Positions 5,631 to 11,323 of a stretch of 11,323 nt of DNA are shown here, piece after piece. The translations under genes were made by a program, and so were the position numbers. The stretch is taken from positions 1 to 11,323 of the forward strand of contig JACVRU010000048.1 of the NCBI GenBank assembly GCA_014534295.1, read 5' to 3'. The notes beneath the pieces are model-generated. The model was given only the letters and a program-made list of their open reading frames with translations, was not told the origin of the DNA and did no database searches. The number at the start of each line of letters is the position of its first letter. The stretch's first letter is position 1. The stretch comes from Thermoleophilia bacterium (lineage in GTDB: Bacteria > Actinomycetota > Thermoleophilia > Gaiellales > Gaiellaceae).

Positions 5631-6868
5631 CGGACTTCCCCGTCCGGAGGAACACGGTCCTGCTCGCGGCCGCGATGGCGGTCAACTCCGCCACGCTCCA
5701 GCTCGTGGCCGCGGTCTCCGCGATCACGTTCGTGCTGGTCACCGGCGAGTCGCGCCTGCTCGGGCTGGGGCCGGCGCTCTTCCTCGTCTCGGCCGCGCTG
5801 ACGTCGCTACCGGCGGGCCGGCTCATGGACCGGGTGGGGCGGGTGCCCGTGCTCGTCGGCGGCTTCGCGCTCGGCAGCGTGGGCGCGGCGCTGACTGCCC
5901 TCGGGGCCTGGCAGGAGTCGACGCTGGCCGTGATCCCCGGCTTCATCCTGATCGGCGCGGCCGGCGCCACCGGCCAGCTCGCCCGGACGGCCGCGGGCGA
6001 CATGTACCCGCCTGCCCGGCGTGCCCGCGGGATCGCCTACGTGATGTTCGGCGCGGTCTTCGGAGCGATCCTCGGCCCCGCGGTCTTCAGTCCGATCTTC
6101 CGCGGCCGCGACCTCGAAGCCGCCGCACTCGCCGTCCCCTGGCTCGCGGGCGCCGGGATGATGGTCGTCGCGCTCGCGGTTGTCGTCAACGTGCGGCCGG
6201 ACCCGAAGCAGATCGCCGAGGCGCTCGAGGGCGGCTCGCGCGACCCGGCGTCGCCGCCGCAGGAGGCCGCGCCGCTCCGGGTGCTGCTCCGCCGACCGGG
6301 CGTCGCGCCGGCGATGCTGGCCGGGATCGTCAGCTTCGCGGTCATGGTCGCGATCATGAACCTGACCGGGTACGTCGTCGTCGAGCACCGCCACCATGCG
6401 CAGCACCTCGTCTTCCCGATCATCGGCGCCCACGTGCTCGGGATGTTCCTGCTCATGCCGGCCGTCGGCTGGGTCGTCGACCGGGTCGGTCGGCCGCCTA
6501 CGCTCGCCGGCGGGCTGGCGCTGATCGCAGCCTCGACGGCCGGGATCGTCTGGTGGGAGGCCGTTGTCCCGACCGCGATCCTCCTCTTCGGCCTCGGCCT
6601 CGGTTGGAACTTCTCGTTCGTCGCAGCGACCACGGCGCTCGCCGACTGCGCGGCGCCGCACGAGCGCGGCAAGCTGCTCGGCTTCAACGACCAGCTGGCC
6701 AGCGTCGCCGGCGCGACCTTCGTGCTGCTCGGCGGCTACGTGCTCGACGAGGTGGGCGTGAATGCGCTCGCGCTCGCGGCGTCCCTCGTCGCCCTGGTGC
6801 CGATCGCCTTCATCTTCCTGCTCGGCCGGGCGCCGGCTCGCCCCGCAGCGCCCGTCGGCGAAGCATAG
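5627..6868 (+). CDS. Major facilitator superfamily transporter
   Basis: This 413-residue cytoplasmic-membrane transporter alternates long hydrophobic segments consistent with about 12 transmembrane helices. The MFS motif A appears as GRLMDRVGRVPVL at residues 64-76 in the loop between helices 2 and 3. A related copy, GWVVDRVGRPPTL, begins at residue 281 in the second half, as expected for the two-fold pseudo-symmetry of the family. A hydrophilic central loop (residues about 197-220, rich in Asp, Glu and Pro) separates the halves. The start ATG overlaps the stop of the glycosylase-like gene. The substrate cannot be predicted; drug or metabolite efflux through proton antiport is common for such proteins but is not shown here. 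No frameshift or truncation is visible. Confidence 0.9.
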   Translation: MTDFPVRRNTVLLAAAMAVNSATLQLVAAVSAITFVLVTGESRLLGLGPALFLVSAALTSLPAGRLMDRVGRVPVLVGGFALGSVGAALTALGAWQESTLAVIPGFILIGAAGATGQLARTAAGDMYPPARRARGIAYVMFGAVFGAILGPAVFSPIFRGRDLEAAALAVPWLAGAGMMVVALAVVVNVRPDPKQIAEALEGGSRDPASPPQEAAPLRVLLRRPGVAPAMLAGIVSFAVMVAIMNLTGYVVVEHRHHAQHLVFPIIGAHVLGMFLLMPAVGWVVDRVGRPPTLAGGLALIAASTAGIVWWEAVVPTAILLFGLGLGWNFSFVAATTALADCAAPHERGKLLGFNDQLASVAGATFVLLGGYVLDEVGVNALALAASLVALVPIAFIFLLGRAPARPAAPVGEA

Positions 6869-6901
6869 AGTCCTCCCGTCATCGAACTGAGGGGGTTCCA
6901 G

Positions 6902-7226
6902 GTGACGATGGCCCGCCGCGCTCCTGCTTGCCGCGGGAGCGCTGGCGCTGTCGGCCGTCCCGGCCGCGGCGCACCATCCTGACGACGAGGTCGACGGAAA
7001 CCACCAGCACGGTGGCTCCGGTGGTGATCTGCCGGCCTCGAGCCACTTCCGCGTCGTCTCGTACGGCCCGAGCGGGATGGAGGAGGTCGGCCACTTCATC
7101 GACGAAGGTGGCAATCACTTCTGGGGCGTGCAGCTGACGTCGACCCGGCGCGGCCAGGATCTGGTCCTCGCCAGCGACCGCGACTCCGGCCTGTACGTCT
7201 TCCGGTACACGGGACCGCGGCGGTAG
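6902..7226 (+). pseudogene. Secreted small protein gene with start and body in different frames
   Basis: A strong ribosome binding site, GAGGGGG (6889-6895), precedes GTG 6902 and ATG 6908, but that frame yields only an Arg/Gly/Ala-rich shadow-like peptide. One frame over, from about 6912, the reading is a clear signal peptide (ALLLAAGALALSAVPAAA) followed by HHPDDEVDG, a His/Gly-rich linker, and about 60 residues ending at TAG 7224-7226. This frame has a stop at 6903 and no ATG, GTG or TTG before the signal peptide. Removing one base around 6911-6918 joins the start to the body. The C-terminal part (VGHFIDEGGNHFWGVQL, LVLASDRDSGLYVFRYTGP) resembles the end of LVIVD-type secreted beta-propeller proteins, so it may be a remnant or a miniature of one. 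A perfect hairpin begins 10 nt after the stop, supporting a real transcription unit. Either a recent frameshift or a sequence error; an unusual CTG start is less likely. Confidence 0.6.
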
Positions 7227-7235
7227 CCGCAGCGC

Positions 7236-7270
7236 CAGGAGGGGAGCCGGACCGGCCGGCTCCCCTCCTG
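7236..7270. terminator. Perfect 15-bp hairpin between the secreted-protein gene and rplM
   Basis: CAGGAGGGGAGCCGG (7236-7250) pairs without mismatch with CCGGCTCCCCTCCTG (7256-7270) around the 5-nt loop ACCGG. It begins 10 nt after the upstream stop codon and ends 44 nt before the rplM ATG, the right place to end the upstream transcript. There is no T-tract on either side, so it would be a terminator of the U-less type common in actinobacteria, or an mRNA 3' stabiliser. The stem is directly seen; the function is inferred. Confidence 0.7.
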
Positions 7271-7271
7271 C

Positions 7272-7277
7272 TACCAT
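7272..7277 (+). promoter_or_regulatory. Candidate -10 element of the rplM operon
   Basis: TACCAT fits the pattern TANNNT and lies just after the terminator-like hairpin, where a new ribosomal-protein promoter is expected. Transcription would begin at about 7284, giving a leader of about 30 nt. No recognisable -35 is present. The assignment is inference. Confidence 0.3.
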
Positions 7278-7284
7278 CCCGCCC

Positions 7285-7306
7285 CGGCGGACGTCTCGGT
7301 CCGCCG
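7285..7306 (+). promoter_or_regulatory. Hairpin in the presumed rplM leader
   Basis: CGGCGGAC (7285-7292) pairs perfectly with GTCCGCCG (7299-7306) around the 6-nt loop GTCTCG. The stem ends 8 nt before the rplM ATG, and with the candidate -10 at 7272-7277 it would form the very 5' end of the mRNA. There is no Shine-Dalgarno between it and the ATG. It could be a ribosomal-protein autoregulatory leader or a 5'-end stabiliser; the stem is seen, the role is inferred. Confidence 0.4.
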
Positions 7307-7314
7307 TGCTTCGT

Positions 7315-7752
7315 ATGCAGAAGACCTGGAACGCAAAGCCCGGCGAGGTCCAGCAACGCTGGTTCCTCGTGGACGCCGAGGGGCGCACCCTGGGCCGTCT
7401 CGCCACGCAGATCGCCGACACGATCCGCGGTAAGGCCAAGCCCGAGTACACGCCCCACGTCGACACCGGCGACTTCGTCGTCGTCGTCAACGCAGAGAAG
7501 ATCGCCGTCACCGGCAAGAAGCTCGACGAGAAGATCTACTACCGGCACTCCGGCTACCCGGGCGGGCTCAAGCAGCGCACCCTCCGCGAGCAGCTCGAGC
7601 GGCGGCCCACCGAGGTGCTCCGCGCTGCCGTGAAGGGGATGCTGCCGCGGAACAAGCTGGCCCGCCGTCAGCTGCTGAAGCTGAAGATCTACGCGGGGCC
7701 GGAGCACCCGCACGAGGCGCAGCGGCCCGAGCCGCTGCAGCTGGAGGAGTGA
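7315..7752 (+). CDS. rplM: 50S ribosomal protein L13 (uL13)
   Basis: L13 is an early-assembling protein of the large ribosomal subunit. The 145-residue protein begins MQKTWNAKPGEVQQRWFLVDA and continues with GRTLGRLATQIA, the canonical N-terminal block. DFVVVVNAEKIAVTGKK, the YYRHSGYPGGLKQRT block and AAVKGMLPRNKLARRQL follow in the family's order, closing with LKIYAGPEHPHEAQRPE. ATG 7315 was chosen because it gives the normal L13 N-terminus; GTG 7306 is in frame but lies inside a hairpin. No Shine-Dalgarno is visible before the ATG. The stop TGA shares one base with the rpsI ATG (TGATG), so the two are translationally coupled, as in the conserved rplM-rpsI operon of most bacteria. Confidence 0.98.
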   Translation: MQKTWNAKPGEVQQRWFLVDAEGRTLGRLATQIADTIRGKAKPEYTPHVDTGDFVVVVNAEKIAVTGKKLDEKIYYRHSGYPGGLKQRTLREQLERRPTEVLRAAVKGMLPRNKLARRQLLKLKIYAGPEHPHEAQRPEPLQLEE

Positions 7753-8147
7753 TGGCAGAGCTCGCTCAGTACCGCGGCACCGGCAAGCGGAAGACGTCGA
7801 TCGCGCGCGTGATCCTCCGGCCCGGCGACGGAGGCACGTGGATCAACGGCCGCACGATCGACGAGTACTTCCCGCGGCCGACGCACCGCTCGACGGTGCT
7901 GGCGCCCTTCAAGGTCGCCGGCCTGGAGGCCCGCTACGACCTGCGCGTGCGCGTCGCCGGTGGCGGCCCGTCCGGTCAGGCCGGCGCGATCCGCCACGGC
8001 ATCGCCCGCGCGCTCGTCGAGGCCGACCCGGAGCTGCGCGTGCCGCTGAAGCGTGCCGGCTTCCTGACGCGCGACGCACGAATGGTCGAGCGGAAGAAGG
8101 CCGGGCTGCACAAGGCCCGCAAGGCGCCGCAGTTCAGCAAGCGGTAG
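7752..8147 (+). CDS. rpsI: 30S ribosomal protein S9 (uS9)
   Basis: S9 is a small-subunit protein whose C-terminal tail reaches the P-site tRNA. The 131-residue protein shows the family blocks YRGTGKRKTSIARVIL near the start, INGRTIDEYFP, the GGGPSGQAGAIRHGIARAL block and the close of LTRDARMVERKKAGLHKARKAPQFSKR, with the invariant terminal SKR that contacts tRNA. The ATG at 7752 overlaps the rplM stop by one base and follows GGAGGAG at 7743-7749, which lies in the last codons of rplM. The GTG at 7749 is in frame but would place the start inside that binding site. The stop codon lies within a hairpin. Confidence 0.98.
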   Translation: MAELAQYRGTGKRKTSIARVILRPGDGGTWINGRTIDEYFPRPTHRSTVLAPFKVAGLEARYDLRVRVAGGGPSGQAGAIRHGIARALVEADPELRVPLKRAGFLTRDARMVERKKAGLHKARKAPQFSKR

Positions 8148-8162
8148 AGCTCCGCTCTACCG
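8142..8162. terminator. 9-bp hairpin spanning the rpsI stop codon
   Basis: CGGTAGAGC (8142-8150) pairs perfectly with GCTCTACCG (8154-8162) around TCC. The rpsI stop TAG is part of the 5' arm. No T-tract follows. It may end or attenuate the ribosomal-protein transcript before glmM, or protect its 3' end. The rest of the 177-nt gap up to glmM holds only short GC-rich stems (for example GCTTCG/CGAAGC at 8222-8237) and a candidate -10; I see no RNA gene in it. Confidence 0.5.
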
Positions 8163-8308
8163 GTTCGGTGGCTGCTTGTCGCTGGAACGGGAGCTGCTCG
8201 GCCTCCCGCGGAGTGAACCGCGCTTCGGCCGCGAAGCTGCATCGCTCCGACGTCCGATCTCCCCCGTCCGGACTGCCTCCGGCGCGCAGGCGCCGAACGG
8301 CCGTCGGC

Positions 8309-8314
8309 TAGAGT
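8309..8314 (+). promoter_or_regulatory. Candidate -10 element of glmM
   Basis: TAGAGT fits TANNNT and ends 10 nt before the glmM GTG, so the transcript would start at about 8321 with a 5' untranslated region of only a few bases, or be leaderless. No Shine-Dalgarno precedes the GTG, which agrees with this. No -35 is recognisable. The assignment is inference. Confidence 0.3.
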
Positions 8315-8324
8315 CGGCCGCCTT

Positions 8325-9584
8325 GTGGAGAGGCGCTACTTCGGCACGGACGGCGTCCGCGGCGTCGTCGGCGAGAGCCTGACCGTCGACCTCGTCGAAC
8401 GGCTCGGGAGGGCGGCCACGCTGTGGTCGGGCCGCGGCCGCGTCTTCGTCGGACGGGACACGCGGGAGTCGGGCCCCGAGCTCGAGGAGGCGTTCGCGCG
8501 CGGCATCGTCGCCGCCGGGGGCAACGCCGTGCTGGCGGGGGTACTGCCCACGCCTGCGGTCGCCCTGCTCGCCCTCGACCTCGGGGTCGTGATCTCCGCC
8601 TCGCACAACCCGCCCGAGTACAACGGCGTCAAGCTCTTCGACCGCGAGGGCCGGAAGCTGAGCGATGACGCGGAGCTCGAGATCGAGGCGCTGCTCGACG
8701 GAGTTAGTGGCTCAGAGCCACAAGGTTCGATCGACCGCGTCGAGATCGCGCGCGACAGCTACGTCGACCACGTGCTCGACCGCTTCGGCTCCGATCTCTC
8801 GGGACTACGGATCGGCGTCGACTGCGCAAACGGCGCTTACTCAGGCCTCGCGCCCGACGCCTTCCGCCGGCTCGGCGCCGAGGTGGTCGCGATCGCCGAC
8901 GAGGGCGACGGCGCCCGGATCAACGTCGGCAGCGGCGCAACGGATTTAGTGGCTCTGAGCCACAAAGTCCGAGCGGAGGGCCTCGACCTGGGCGTCGCCT
9001 TCGACGGCGACGGCGACCGGATGCTTGCCGTGGACGAGCATGGGCAGGCCGTCGAGGGCGACCAGATCCTCGCGGTGCTGGCTCTCCATCTCGACGTCGA
9101 CCTCGTCGCGGTCACGGTGATGGCGAACCTCGGGCTCCACCGGCTGCTGGAGGGGCACGGCATCCGCGTCGTCACGACCGACGTCGGCGACCGCTACGTG
9201 CTCGAGGCCCTCCACCGGGAGGGAGGCCTGCTCGGCGGTGAGGAGTCCGGCCACCTGATCTACCTCGACGGCCACGTCACCGGTGACGGGCTCGTTGCCG
9301 CGCTGCTCCTCTGCCGAGCGTTGGAGGGGCGACCCCTCTCGGAGGCGGCGGCCGTGCTCGAGAAGCTCCCGCAGGCCCGCGTCAACGTGCCCGTCCGAGA
9401 CAGGCGGATCCCGTCCGCGCTCCGCGCCGAGATCGACGCGCTCGCGGGCCACAGCGCCCGCGTCCTCGTGCGGCCCTCGGGCACGGAGCCGGTCGTCCGC
9501 GTGCTCGCCGAGGCCGACACGGAGGCGGCCGCGGAGCGGCTCTCTGGTAAGATCGCGGCTCTCGTGCGACGAGAGCTCGGCTGA
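8325..9584 (+). CDS. glmM: Phosphoglucosamine mutase
   Basis: GlmM isomerises glucosamine-6-phosphate to glucosamine-1-phosphate in the cytoplasm, the second step towards UDP-GlcNAc for peptidoglycan. The N-terminus RRYFGTDGVRG is canonical. The phosphoserine loop SASHNP places the active serine at residue 93, and NGVKLF follows. The metal-binding loop DGDGDR gives Asp227, Asp229 and Asp231. The sugar-binding GGEESGH and the phosphate-binding RPSGTEPVVRV (from residue 383) complete the four domains. At 419 residues it is somewhat shorter than the roughly 445 usual for the family, with no missing motif. GTG 8325 was chosen as it begins directly before RRYFGTDG. Residues 127-133 and 208-214 are encoded by two copies of a 20-nt near-palindrome with locally AT-rich, rare codons (TTA, AGT, CAA, AAA). 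The gene follows rpsI and precedes glmS by 60 nt. Confidence 0.97.
   Translation: MERRYFGTDGVRGVVGESLTVDLVERLGRAATLWSGRGRVFVGRDTRESGPELEEAFARGIVAAGGNAVLAGVLPTPAVALLALDLGVVISASHNPPEYNGVKLFDREGRKLSDDAELEIEALLDGVSGSEPQGSIDRVEIARDSYVDHVLDRFGSDLSGLRIGVDCANGAYSGLAPDAFRRLGAEVVAIADEGDGARINVGSGATDLVALSHKVRAEGLDLGVAFDGDGDRMLAVDEHGQAVEGDQILAVLALHLDVDLVAVTVMANLGLHRLLEGHGIRVVTTDVGDRYVLEALHREGGLLGGEESGHLIYLDGHVTGDGLVAALLLCRALEGRPLSEAAAVLEKLPQARVNVPVRDRRIPSALRAEIDALAGHSARVLVRPSGTEPVVRVLAEADTEAAAERLSGKIAALVRRELG
8704..8723. repeat. 20-nt near-palindrome in glmM, copy 1
   Basis: The sequence is TTAGTGGCTCAGAGCCACAA. Its core, GTGGCTC-A-GAGCCAC (8707-8721), is a perfect inverted repeat of 7-nt arms around one base. 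It is read as V-S-G-S-E-P-Q (residues 127-133) in codon phase 2 (first repeat base is the second base of a codon), probably a surface loop between the domain 1 core and the YVDHVL helix. Confidence 0.85.
8946..8965. repeat. 20-nt near-palindrome in glmM, copy 2
   Basis: The sequence is TTAGTGGCTCTGAGCCACAA, identical to copy 1 except for the central base (T in place of A), and lies 242 nt downstream in the same orientation as judged from the TTA and CAA flanks. It is read as L-V-A-L-S-H-K (residues 208-214) in codon phase 1, just before the helix leading to the metal-binding DGDGDR loop. The flanking T 8945 and A 8966 extend the symmetry (TTT on one side, AAA on the other) with one unpaired A. 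Confidence 0.85.
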
Positions 9585-9644
9585 CCGTCCGACGCAGGGC
9601 GGCCCTCCCAGCCGAGCTTTGCTCGTTCAAGGGGGGAACCAGGG

Positions 9645-11323
9645 ATGTGCGGGATCATCGGATACGTCGGCTCGAGACCCTGCAAGGACCTTCTCCTGGG
9701 GGGGCTCAAGCGGCTCGAGTACCGGGGTTACGACTCCGCCGGGATCGCCCTCCTCGAGGACGACGGACTGCACTACGTGCGCGCGGTCGGCAACCTGGAG
9801 AACCTCCGGCGGGCGGCCGGCGCGAACGGCTCACGCGTCACGCACGGACTCGGCCACACGCGCTGGGCCACCCACGGCGCCGTCACGGACGAGAACGCGC
9901 ACCCCCTCACCGGCTGCTCGGAGCGTGAGCTCGCGGTCGTGCTGAACGGGATCGTCGAGAACTACCGCGAGCTGAAGGAGTCGCTGCTCGCCGACGGACA
10001 CACCTTCGGCTCGGAAACGGACGCGGAGGTCGTGATCCACCTGGTCGAGCGCCACTACGAGGGCGACCTCGCCGCGGCTGTGCGCGCCGCCTACGCCGAG
10101 CTCGAGGGCCACTTCTCGTTCGTCGTCATCCACCGCGACCATCCCGACCTGCTCGTCGGAGCACGCTGCCAGACGCCGCTCGTGGTCGGCGTCGGCGAGG
10201 GCGAGACCTTCCTCGCCTCCTCGATCGCGGCCTTCCTGCCCGAGACGCGGCGCGTCCAGTTCATCGACGACGGCGACGTCGTCTCGATCACGCCCGAGGG
10301 CGCGACCTTCCAGCAGGAGGACGGCGGCAGGGCGGAGCCGGACGTCGTCGACGTCGACTGGGACGAGGAGAGCGCGGAGAAGGGCGGCTACGAGACCTTC
10401 ATGCTCAAGGAGATCTACGAGCAGGCCGAGTCGGTGCGCGAGACGATCGGCGACCGCGTGCGCCATGGGCAGCTGGTGCTCGACGCGCTCGGGATGACCG
10501 ACGAGCAGCTCCGGAACCTCCGCCGGATCGTCGTCGTCGCCTGCGGCACCGCCTACCACGCCGGCGTCGTCGGGCGCTACATCCTGGAGGAGTGGGCCAG
10601 GCTCCCGGTCGAGCCGGACATCGCGAGCGAGTGGATCTACCGGAGGCCGGTGCTCTCGAAGGACACGCTGGTGATCGGCATCTCGCAGTCCGGCGAGACG
10701 CGCGACACGGTCAACGCGGTCAAGCTCGCGCGCGAGCTCGGCGCGCGCACGCTCGGGATCACGAACCTGATGGGGACGCAGCTCACCCGCGAGGCCGAGA
10801 GCGTCCTCTACACCCGCTGCGGCATGGAGGTCGGCGTCGCCGCCTCGAAGACCTTCACCGCCCAGGTCGCTCTTCTCTCGCTGATCGCGCTCAAGCTCGC
10901 GCAAGTGCGGAAGACGCTCCCTCCGGCGGAGATCGAGTTCACCCTGAACCAGCTCTACGAGCTGCCGCGGAAGATCGACGAGTTCCTCGACGCCGACCAT
11001 CCGATCGAGGAGATCGCGGAGCGGTTCCACGAGAAGCCGTTCTTCCTCTACCTCGGCCGCCACATCGGCCTGCCGGTCGCGCTCGAGGGCGCGCTGAAGC
11101 TGAAGGAGATCTCGTACATCCCGACCGAGGCGTACTCGGCGGGCGAGATGAAGCACGGCCCGATCGCGCTGCTCGACGAGGACACGCCGGTCGTCGTCGT
11201 CGCGACGAACATCCACGTCTACGACAAGCTCGTCTCGAACATCCAGGAGACCCGGGCGCGCGGCGCGCACGTGATCGCGATCGCGACCGACGGCAACGAG
11301 GACATCCAGCACCACGCCGACGA
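9645..11323 (+). CDS. glmS: Glutamine-fructose-6-phosphate aminotransferase (isomerising), 3'-truncated
   Basis: GlmS makes glucosamine-6-phosphate from fructose-6-phosphate and glutamine, the committed step of amino-sugar synthesis, and supplies the substrate of the neighbouring GlmM. The window shows 559 codons of a protein normally about 610 residues long; the frame is open to the last base. Cys2, after removal of Met1, is the N-terminal nucleophile (MCGIIGYVG), and the class II amidotransferase domain continues with RLEYRGYDSAGIA, HTRWATHG (residues 71-78), LNGIVENY and SETDAEV. A linker with EKGGYETFMLKEIYEQ leads into two sugar isomerase (SIS) domains: ACGTAYHAG (about 299), ISQSGETRDT (about 346), GVAASKTFTAQ, then EGALKLKEISYI and SAGEMKHGP. 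Variants seen are LNGIVENY for the usual HNGIIENY and ASSIAA for ASDIxA. The ATG follows a G-rich ribosome binding site (9631-9636). No glmS ribozyme-like sequence fits the 60-nt gap upstream. Confidence 0.97.
   Translation, partial: MCGIIGYVGSRPCKDLLLGGLKRLEYRGYDSAGIALLEDDGLHYVRAVGNLENLRRAAGANGSRVTHGLGHTRWATHGAVTDENAHPLTGCSERELAVVLNGIVENYRELKESLLADGHTFGSETDAEVVIHLVERHYEGDLAAAVRAAYAELEGHFSFVVIHRDHPDLLVGARCQTPLVVGVGEGETFLASSIAAFLPETRRVQFIDDGDVVSITPEGATFQQEDGGRAEPDVVDVDWDEESAEKGGYETFMLKEIYEQAESVRETIGDRVRHGQLVLDALGMTDEQLRNLRRIVVVACGTAYHAGVVGRYILEEWARLPVEPDIASEWIYRRPVLSKDTLVIGISQSGETRDTVNAVKLARELGARTLGITNLMGTQLTREAESVLYTRCGMEVGVAASKTFTAQVALLSLIALKLAQVRKTLPPAEIEFTLNQLYELPRKIDEFLDADHPIEEIAERFHEKPFFLYLGRHIGLPVALEGALKLKEISYIPTEAYSAGEMKHGPIALLDEDTPVVVVATNIHVYDKLVSNIQETRARGAHVIAIATDGNEDIQHHAD

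Noticed and set aside
6866..6871. TAGAGT as a promoter for the secreted-protein gene
   Set aside because: It fits TANNNT but overlaps the MFS stop codon and has no -35; too weak to annotate.
5807..7114. Open minus-strand frame (about 435 codons) opposite the MFS gene
   Set aside because: Composition of a shadow frame, extremely charged with no hydrophobic core; the plus strand encodes a membrane transporter with motif A twice.
8148..8324. Small RNA or tRNA between rpsI and glmM
   Set aside because: Several short GC-rich stems exist, but no tRNA arms, no long structure and no recognisable RNA family; such stems are expected at this GC content.
8704..8965. CRISPR-like array
   Set aside because: Only two repeats, 222 nt of ordinary glmM coding sequence between them, and no cas genes.
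9585..9644. glmS ribozyme or other riboswitch upstream of glmS
   Set aside because: The gap is only 60 nt, too short for a glmS ribozyme, and shows only a small CGAGC-TTT-GCTCG stem.
9831..11315. Long open minus-strand frame (about 494 codons) opposite glmS
   Set aside because: It is a shadow caused by high GC3: the translation is Arg/Asp/Leu-rich without motifs, while the plus strand encodes an unmistakable GlmS.

Overview
The window is GC-rich (very strong G/C at third codon positions) and reads as a high-GC actinobacterial chromosome. The order rplM-rpsI-glmM-glmS, the frequent GTG starts and the style of the uracil-DNA glycosylase and FAO-type oxidoreductase suggest a deep-branching actinobacterium such as a Thermoleophilia. 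This placement is inference; no rRNA or other phylogenetic marker gene was compared.

Layout. Positions 2-1159 hold the 3' part of guaA (GMP synthase). A divergent RDD-type membrane protein follows (to 1798). It converges, 6 nt apart, on a minus-strand group: a MazF/PemK-type toxin (1805-2143), its antitoxin (2127-2390), and upstream of them a small helical protein of unknown function (2432-2761). From 2771 the plus strand carries a DUF4234-like membrane protein that overlaps by 4 nt a long-chain-alcohol-oxidase-like GMC flavoprotein (3112-4860). A minus-strand acylphosphatase (4857-5120) shares a CTAG stop with the GMC gene and overlaps head-to-head with a uracil-DNA glycosylase-like gene (5097-5630), which in turn overlaps an MFS transporter (5627-6868) by 4 nt. 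Next is a short secreted-protein gene whose start and body lie in different frames (6902-7226), closed by a perfect 15-bp hairpin.

The right part is a housekeeping block: rplM, rpsI, glmM and the first 559 codons of glmS. GlmS and GlmM catalyse consecutive steps (fructose-6-P to glucosamine-6-P to glucosamine-1-P) towards UDP-GlcNAc for peptidoglycan. guaA and glmS are both glutamine amidotransferases but belong to unrelated classes.

The most unusual signal is inside glmM. Two copies of a 20-nt near-palindrome (19/20 identical) lie 242 nt apart and are read in two different codon phases, so the similarity is at DNA level and not protein level. It is AT-richer than its surroundings and looks like either a dispersed palindromic element fixed inside an essential gene or a DNA-binding site. 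Other points of interest are the broken secreted gene, a possible leaderless toxin-antitoxin promoter with an inverted repeat, and hairpins around rplM and rpsI. No gene-free stretch exceeds 300 bases; the longest (8148-8324) holds only a hairpin and a candidate -10 element.
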